Shown: in pieces, positions 58,632-64,000 of the stretch
Position numbering within the stretch: position 1 is the first letter of the stretch
Layout of the letters: the number at the start of each line of letters is the position of its first letter
Source of the DNA: Chloroflexota bacterium
GTDB taxonomy: Bacteria > Chloroflexota > Chloroflexia > Thermomicrobiales > UBA6265
Direction of reading: 5' to 3'
Assembly: GCA_023389575.1 (NCBI GenBank)
Contig: JAEWEG010000080.1
Span: forward strand, 1 to 64,000
Length of the DNA: 64,000 nt
Made by a program: the position numbers and the translations under genes
Notes under the pieces: model-generated
What the model saw: only the letters and a program-made list of their open reading frames with translations
Told to the model about the DNA's origin: nothing
The model's database searches: none

Positions 58632-60380
58632 TCAGCGGCGGGAAAACTGCCGTTCCAGTTCGGTCTGCGACATGTGCAGCATGGTCGGCCGCCCATGGCC
58701 ACAGGCTCTGGGCTGCTGGGTCCGCTCCAGTTGCGCCACCAGTTCCCGCATCTCCGGCAGCGAAAGCACCTGTCCCGCCCGGATCGACGTGTGGCAGGCG
58801 GCGCTGATCGCCACCGAGTCAAGCCAGGAATCGCCGGCCCCGCCATCGGCCAGTTCGCCCAGGATTTCGTGGATGCGCTCGCCGATGTCTACCCCCCGCA
58901 TCATCGCCGGAATCTCGCGAATCGCGACCGCCTGATCGCCGAACCGCTCGATCTCGAACCCGATCGCCTTCAACTCATCGGTCGAGCGCTCGAACGCGCT
59001 CAACTCTTCCGGCGCGAGTTCCACCACCAGTGGATCGAGCAGCGGTTGGCGGTCGATCGACTGGGTCTGCATCTGACCCAGGATCTTCTCGTACATCACA
59101 CGCTCGTGGGCGGCATGCTGGTCGATCATGAACATGCCTTCCGGTCCCTCGGCCACGATATAGGTACCACCCACCTGACCTAACACCCGCATCACCGGCA
59201 CGCCCGAGGGATGCTCCTGCCTACGGATTTGGCTGGGCTCCTCCGGTTCGGGTTCAGGCTGCTGCGACGGTTGCCGCTGGAACCGCTGTTCGTTGACCCA
59301 GGTCGTGAAGCTTCCCTGCTGGATCGAGGCGCCCGCTGGTTCCGGCGGCGAGAACGTCACGGCGGGAATCGTGTCCTGGCTCTGCATGCGCAACGCTTCG
59401 TGAGCCGCCCGCTGGACCGCCCTGCAAACAGCGCGTTCGTCGGAGAACTTCACCTCGGCCTTCGATGGATGGACGTTGACGTCCACCGTCGCCGGATCGA
59501 TCTCGATCCGCACCATTCCCAGCGGATGCCGGCCTACCATGATCAGGCTGTGATAGGCATCCTCCAGCGCATACATCAGCGCCCGGTGCTGGATGAGCCG
59601 CCCGTTCACGAAGAAAAAGCAGTTCTGCCGGTGCGAGCGGGTCACGCGCGGCGTGCTGATCCAGCCTGTCACCTTCACGCCCGGAACCGCCGAATCGGAT
59701 CCTTCGGAATTGAGTTCCAGCACCTCGCCCGCCAGTTCCGCCCCAAACACGCCAACGGCGGCGTCGACATCGTTGCCGTTCCCCGGCGTCGAGAGGCCCT
59801 TCCGACCGTCATTCGTCAGCGACCACTTGATCTCGCTACGATTGCACGCATATGCTCCGACCAATCGATTGATGTACGAGGCTTCGGTCGATGGCTGGCG
59901 CAGGAACTTACGGCGCGCCGGAACGTTGCCAAACAGGTCATGCACGGAGACAGTCGTGCCACTCGCGGACGCCTCGGGCCGGGGGCCGATCTGTCGCCCA
60001 TAGTCCAGTTGGATCAGCGCCGCCGAACCTCCGGCACGGGGCGCGGACCGCACCACCATGTTGGACACCCCGCCGATGCTGGGAACCGCTTCGCCCCGGA
60101 AACCGAGCGTGTGCAAATGTTCCAGGTCGTCGAACGCCTGCAACTTCGAGGTCGCGTGCCGCTGCACGGCGAGTTCAAGTTCGGCCGCCGTCATGCCGAC
60201 GCCGTCGTCCGTCACCCGGATCAGGCGCGACCCACCCTCCTCGATCTCGACGGTGATACGCGTGGCGCCCGCGTCGATCGAGTTCTCGATCAACTCCTTG
60301 ACCACGGATGACGGGCGTTCCACCACCTCACCGGCGGCGATCTTCCCGATCGTTTCGCTTGTCAGTACCTGGATCGGCAT
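58632..60380 (-). CDS. mutL: DNA mismatch repair protein MutL
   Basis: GHKL ATPase that couples mismatch recognition to strand removal. N-terminal IGKIAAGEVVERPSSVVKELIENSIDAGAT, TDDGVGM and GFRGEAVPSIGGVS (usually GFRGEALPSI). The C-terminal domain holds DQHAAHERVMYE, which fits the nuclease motif DQHA-x2-E-x4-E, so this MutL should nick DNA itself as in organisms without MutH. 582 residues from MPIQVLTS; mutS is not in the window. Confidence 0.95.
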   Translation of the reverse strand: MPIQVLTSETIGKIAAGEVVERPSSVVKELIENSIDAGATRITVEIEEGGSRLIRVTDDGVGMTAAELELAVQRHATSKLQAFDDLEHLHTLGFRGEAVPSIGGVSNMVVRSAPRAGGSAALIQLDYGRQIGPRPEASASGTTVSVHDLFGNVPARRKFLRQPSTEASYINRLVGAYACNRSEIKWSLTNDGRKGLSTPGNGNDVDAAVGVFGAELAGEVLELNSEGSDSAVPGVKVTGWISTPRVTRSHRQNCFFFVNGRLIQHRALMYALEDAYHSLIMVGRHPLGMVRIEIDPATVDVNVHPSKAEVKFSDERAVCRAVQRAAHEALRMQSQDTIPAVTFSPPEPAGASIQQGSFTTWVNEQRFQRQPSQQPEPEPEEPSQIRRQEHPSGVPVMRVLGQVGGTYIVAEGPEGMFMIDQHAAHERVMYEKILGQMQTQSIDRQPLLDPLVVELAPEELSAFERSTDELKAIGFEIERFGDQAVAIREIPAMMRGVDIGERIHEILGELADGGAGDSWLDSVAISAACHTSIRAGQVLSLPEMRELVAQLERTQQPRACGHGRPTMLHMSQTELERQFSRR

Positions 60381-60568
60381 TCTTGGGTCCCGTGAGGTCA
60401 TGAGATCGCTTGAAAGGGAACGCGCCTAAGTCGCGCGATCGGCTTTGCGCTGCCCGCGAAGCAGGTACGTACAGACTATCACCGGACGTTGTCCCAAGCC
60501 GCTGCTCGAATGTCCGGGCTCCGGCCATCAGCCGGACAGGTTGAGCAGTGAACAACCGTGCCGGCGGT

Positions 60569-60596
60569 CTGGACGCCACATGAACGCGGCGTCCAG
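60569..60596 (-). terminator. Hairpin after valS
   Basis: CTGGACGCC and GGCGTCCAG form a perfect 9-bp stem, 30 nt past the valS stop on the minus strand. No T-run. Probable terminator or 3'-end protector. A second stem, TGTCCGG/CCGGACA at 60511-60538, lies just beyond. Confidence 0.45.
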
Positions 60597-60625
60597 TCCG
60601 GAATATCTCGAACGACGGTAAGGCA

Positions 60626-63304
60626 CTATCCGCCGAGTTCCGCCAGCCGAGCCTCCAGCACCGCGATCTGCTCGTTCGCCCGCGCCAGGCGGTTCCGCTG
60701 CACCTCGACCACCTTCTCGGGAGCCCGCGACACGAACGACTCGTTCGCCAATTGCGCCGTCGCCCGGTCTCGCTCGGCCCGAACCTCGTCGAGTTCCCTG
60801 GTCAACCGTTGGCGCTCCGCCTCGACGTCGACCATGCCCGCCAGAGGCAGGAGCGCCACCGCGTCCGACGCCAGGACGGTCAGCGACTGCGGTAGTTGCT
60901 CGGGTTCCCCCGGCGAGATCACCAACTGGTCGTCGGCGATGCGGCCCAGGAAGCCGAGTTCGCCACGCAGTGTCTCGAACGCGCCGGTGAGCTTGCCTGG
61001 ATACACGTGGGCGCCGATCCACCGCGCCGGCTCAACCCCGGCCTCGGCTCGCGCGTTGCGGATACCACGGACCAGGTCAATCAGCGTGTTGAATGCATGC
61101 TCGGCTTCGGGATCGCGGCTACCCGCCTCCGGCCATGGAGCCACCATGATGCTGTCGCCGACATGGGGCACCTGTTGCCACAACGCCTCGGTAATGAACG
61201 GCATGAACGGGTGAAGCAGGCGCAGGCTTCGCTCGATCACGTAGGCCAGCACCTGGGGTGCCTGACTACCCTCGCGCTTGAGGTCCACCTTCGACGCCTC
61301 GATATACCAGTCGCACAGTTCCGACCAGATGAAGTCGTTGATCTGGCGGCCCGCCTCGCCGAACAGGAAGCCTTCGAGCAACCGGGTCGAGGACTCCGTC
61401 ACCTCGTCCAGCCTCGACATGATCCAGCGGTCGGCGATCGTAAGTTCGCCGGTCGGCCGCACCGGACCACCCTCGTCGAGCGCGATGTCCGCCTCACCGA
61501 TCGATCGCAACGCGAACCGGGTGGCGTTCCACAGCTTGTTGCCGAAGTTCCGGCTGGCCTCCACTCGCTGCACGCTGAGGCGGCTGTCGTTGCCCGGCGA
61601 CGCCTGCGTGACGAGCGTGTATCGCAGGGCGTCCGCGCCGTACTCCTTCGACACGTCGATCGGGTCGATCACGTTGCCCTTGGTCTTGCTCATCTTGGCT
61701 CCCTCGACATCGCGAACAATGCCGTGGAGGTACACGATCTCGAAGGGCGACTCGCCCATGATCTCGAAGCCGAAGAAGACCATCCGCGCGACCCAGTGGA
61801 ACAGGATCTCGTACCCCGTTTCCAGCACGGTGCCGGGATAGAAGCGCTTCAGGTCTGGCGTCTCATCCGGCCATCCCAGGGTCGAAAACGTCCACAGGCC
61901 GGAACTGAACCAGGTGTCCAGCACGTCCGGGTCCTGTTCCACCGCGCCACCGCAGGAGGGACACACGTCCATGGTCTCCTCGGTGGTCGCGTGGACCTCA
62001 CCACAGGCCTGGCAGTACCACACCGGAATCCGGTGGCCCCACCAGAGTTGCCGTGAGATCGTCCAGTCGTGGATGTTCTCCAGCCAGTTGTCGTAGACGC
62101 CCTTGTACCGCTCGGGGATGAACGACAGCGTGCCGTCCTGGGCCGCCTCCAGCGCGGGAGCGGCCAGCCCCTTCATCTCCATGAACCACTGGAGGCTGAT
62201 CAGCGGCTGCACCACCGTGCCGCAACGATCGCAGGTGCCGACGCTATGCGAGTGCGGCTCGATCTTGACCAGCCAGCCCTCCGCCTCGGCCCGCTCGACC
62301 ACTGCCTTTCGCGCGTCCTCCACGGTCATCCCGGCCAGGTCGCCGGCTTCCTCGTTCAGCGTAGCGTCCAGGTTCATGATGTTCAGCGCGGGGAGCCCCG
62401 TTCGCTGGGCGATCTCGAAGTCGTTGGGGTCGTGCGCCGGAGTCACCTTCACCGCCCCGGTCCCGAACGCTGGGTCGACATGCCCATCGGCCACGATCGG
62501 AATCCGCCGGTTCACGATCGGCAGGATAACCTCCTTGCCCACCAGGTGGCCGTAGCGCTCGTCATCGGGGTTCACCGCCACGCCGGTATCGCCGAGCATG
62601 GTCTCCGGGCGCGTGGTCGCCACCACGAGCACCTCGTCCGAGTCCGCGACCGGGTACGCCAGGTACCACAGCGAGGACTGCACGTCCTGATGCTTCACTT
62701 CGAGGTCGGAAAGCGCGGTGTTGCAGCGCGGGCACCACGAGATAAGCCGCTCGCCCCGGTAAATCAGCCCCTTGTCAAACAGGTGCTTGAAGGCGTGACG
62801 CACCGCCCGCGCCGGGCCTGGATCCATCGTGAAGGCGAACCGGGTCCAGTCGCAGGAAGCGCCCAGCAACCGCATCTGCTCGCGGATTCGTGGACGCAAC
62901 TCGTCCATGTACTCCCACACCCGCTCCAGGAACGCCTCGCGTCCCAGGTCGTGACGCGTGAGTCCTTCGGCGGCGAGCACCTTCTCCACGGCAAGCTGGC
63001 CCGCGATTCCGGCGTGGTCCGCGCCCGGCAACCACAGGGCCGCCTCGCCCTTCATCCGGTGCCAGCGCGTCATGATGTCCTGCAACGCGACGAATAGCGC
63101 GTGACCGACGTGCAGAACGCCGGTGACGTTCGGCGGCGGCATGATCGTCACGAAGGGTTTGTCGTCCGGCCCGTTGGACTCGCGTGGCGCGAAGTATCCC
63201 TGGCTATCCCACCAGTCGTACAGTCCATGCTCGATCGCGGGAGGATCGTATGTCTTCGCGAGTTCCGTGGTGTGAGTGGCGGGGCTTGCGGTGGCCATCG
63301 TCAT
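60626..63304 (-). CDS. valS: Valyl-tRNA synthetase
   Basis: Class I synthetase charging tRNA-Val. HIGH-type motif PPNVTGVLHVGHAL, editing domain, GWPDETPDLKRFYPGTVLETGYEILFHWVARM and KMSKTKGN (KMSKS) are present, with a C-terminal coiled-coil arm ending in ARANEQIAVLEARLAELGG. 892 residues. Expression is under a T-box leader (63345-63590). Confidence 0.97.
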   Translation of the reverse strand: MTMATASPATHTTELAKTYDPPAIEHGLYDWWDSQGYFAPRESNGPDDKPFVTIMPPPNVTGVLHVGHALFVALQDIMTRWHRMKGEAALWLPGADHAGIAGQLAVEKVLAAEGLTRHDLGREAFLERVWEYMDELRPRIREQMRLLGASCDWTRFAFTMDPGPARAVRHAFKHLFDKGLIYRGERLISWCPRCNTALSDLEVKHQDVQSSLWYLAYPVADSDEVLVVATTRPETMLGDTGVAVNPDDERYGHLVGKEVILPIVNRRIPIVADGHVDPAFGTGAVKVTPAHDPNDFEIAQRTGLPALNIMNLDATLNEEAGDLAGMTVEDARKAVVERAEAEGWLVKIEPHSHSVGTCDRCGTVVQPLISLQWFMEMKGLAAPALEAAQDGTLSFIPERYKGVYDNWLENIHDWTISRQLWWGHRIPVWYCQACGEVHATTEETMDVCPSCGGAVEQDPDVLDTWFSSGLWTFSTLGWPDETPDLKRFYPGTVLETGYEILFHWVARMVFFGFEIMGESPFEIVYLHGIVRDVEGAKMSKTKGNVIDPIDVSKEYGADALRYTLVTQASPGNDSRLSVQRVEASRNFGNKLWNATRFALRSIGEADIALDEGGPVRPTGELTIADRWIMSRLDEVTESSTRLLEGFLFGEAGRQINDFIWSELCDWYIEASKVDLKREGSQAPQVLAYVIERSLRLLHPFMPFITEALWQQVPHVGDSIMVAPWPEAGSRDPEAEHAFNTLIDLVRGIRNARAEAGVEPARWIGAHVYPGKLTGAFETLRGELGFLGRIADDQLVISPGEPEQLPQSLTVLASDAVALLPLAGMVDVEAERQRLTRELDEVRAERDRATAQLANESFVSRAPEKVVEVQRNRLARANEQIAVLEARLAELGG

Positions 63305-63344
63305 GTCCTTGTCGTGGAAGGGTGAATGCTGGTTTCAGGATAGG

Positions 63345-63590
63345 CGGACAACAAAAAACCGCCCTGTATCGCCAGGACGGGTTTCCCCCGCGGTACCACC
63401 TCGCTTCACACCAACCGTGGTGTGCTCTCGAAACGCTGTAACGGGCGCTCCCGTCCGGGCTTGCATGCGGTATGCTGGGCCTGGCGTCTCCCGGGCGACT
63501 TTCCATCGTTCGTTCGCGGTCCGGAACTCTCAGCCGATGATTCCGGTTTGCTGTCGCGCGGGGACGATGTACTCCTCCCGATCACAAATA
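63345..63590 (-). ncRNA. T-box riboswitch of valS
   Basis: On the minus strand the T-box core GAGGTGGTACCGCGG lies at 63402-63388; its TGGT pairs with the ACCA end of tRNA-Val. An AGTA-type stem I element (GGGAGGAGTACATCG, about 63561-63547) and the AGAG distal-loop region precede it, and GTC at 63499-63497 in GGAAAGTCGCC is the candidate Val specifier codon. The terminator CCGTCCTG/CAGGGCGG plus TTTTTT is at 63380-63353. Uncharged tRNA-Val should allow readthrough. Confidence 0.9.
63353..63380 (-). terminator. T-box terminator hairpin of valS leader
   Basis: CCGTCCTG (63380-63373) pairs with CAGGGCGG (63366-63359), one T-G pair, loop GCGATA, then TTTTTT. The 5' arm overlaps the alternative antiterminator helix. 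Confidence 0.85.
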
Positions 63591-63600
63591 TTTGATTACA

Positions 63601-63628
63601 AGTATCCCATCAAGTCTCGAAAAATCAA
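63601..63628 (-). promoter_or_regulatory. Promoter of the valS leader
   Basis: Minus strand: TTGATT (63628-63623) and GATACT (63606-63601), 16 nt apart, each 4 of 6 to consensus. The start of transcription would fall near 63594, just before the T-box stem I. Confidence 0.55.
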
Positions 63629-63670
63629 ATGGGCCCTCGTGCGCCGCCGCATCCGCGAACGAACCGCTTA

Positions 63671-63816
63671 AGAGGGCCAGTACGGTCACCCCATGGACGC
63701 ACGGTTAGGTACCATCTTCAATAGTAGTCACAACCTCGTTCCGGGGCACTCTCCGCAACCCAGGTAACAGGAACCCGCCAGGTGGGCAGGCTGATCCAAG
63801 TGCCCGGTTAGGCTCA
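63671..63816. other. Intergenic stretch before the last gene
   Basis: I see no gene or clear structure. No good promoter for the downstream gene was found. Confidence 0.3.
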
Positions 63817-64000
63817 ATGATTCATCACATATCAGTTACCGCCAATCAAAGCATCCAGGAATCCTACCTAAAGGTGGTCATTGGTCCCGTCCTCCCCCGG
63901 ATGCTGTTTGGGATGGCGGGCCTGATGATGCTGTCTGGCTCGGGCTACATTCTTGGACTCACCGCGACGCCAAGCGAGAGCGCCGGGTTCATGCTCCTCC
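63817..64000 (+). CDS. Start of a probable membrane protein, cut by the window edge
   Basis: An open frame from ATG 63817 runs to the window end (61 codons). After a polar start (MIHHISVTANQSIQESYLKV) comes a hydrophobic segment with GPVLPRMLFGMAGLMMLSGS and GYILGLTATPSESAGFMLL, which suggests one or more membrane spans. Ribosome site weak. Too short to name. Confidence 0.4.
   Translation, partial: MIHHISVTANQSIQESYLKVVIGPVLPRMLFGMAGLMMLSGSGYILGLTATPSESAGFMLL

Overview
This is a high-GC bacterial chromosome segment, densely coding on both strands and dominated by housekeeping genes. Several features suggest a Chloroflexota (Thermomicrobia-like) organism: high GC, a two-subunit type glycine decarboxylase gene, GatB, a Gram-positive style LexA box, a T-box before valS and S-box (SAM-I) control of a transport operon. 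No ribosomal RNA or unique marker settles this, so the taxonomy is inference. I see no prophage, insertion sequence or CRISPR array.

Layout. 1-2408: tRNA-Ala, an orphan molybdate-binding protein (modA) with a near-consensus promoter and an inverted repeat, a frameshifted endonuclease/exonuclease/phosphatase gene and a small VOC protein. 2470-11651: ftsH, hpt and tilS lie on the minus strand; a plus-strand SOS mutagenesis cassette (imuB, a small DUF6504-like gene, dnaE2) sits between hpt and tilS behind a promoter whose spacer is a LexA box. 11743-19135: tRNA-Met, then a SAM-I riboswitch with a readable terminator/antiterminator, a cysteine-rich leader peptide, and an operon of two peptide-type ABC permeases, a binding protein, an acyl-CoA-dehydrogenase-like flavoprotein, a CMD protein and two tandem AhpD-like proteins. 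19339-24688: tRNA-Ile2(CAT), rsfS, a small membrane protein, glyA, galE, plsY and der. 24806-31548: a minus-strand purine/glycine-cleavage cluster, purL-purF-gcvT-gcvH-gcvPA. 31872-37109: pcrA-dgt-dnaG. 37160-40610: tRNA-Pro, tRNA-Arg, hpf, a small unknown, thiD-thiE and an alkyltransferase-like protein. 40670-48484: secA, a membrane-tethered helical repeat protein, mnmG, and a Usp-TrkA-TrkA operon. 48607-64000: gdhA, gatB, a nuoG-like/nuoI pair, an aldehyde dehydrogenase, nfo, an Spx-like gene, a glycosyltransferase, mutL, and valS with its T-box leader. A gene running off the right edge is probably a membrane protein.

The most interesting region is 11941-19135. A strong promoter, a SAM-OFF transcriptional riboswitch and a run of cysteine codons in a short leader peptide point to sulfur control of a transporter plus a flavin-dependent oxidation module. 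I infer uptake and desulfurisation or salvage of an organosulfur compound. The substrate is unknown and no ABC ATPase is encoded in the operon.
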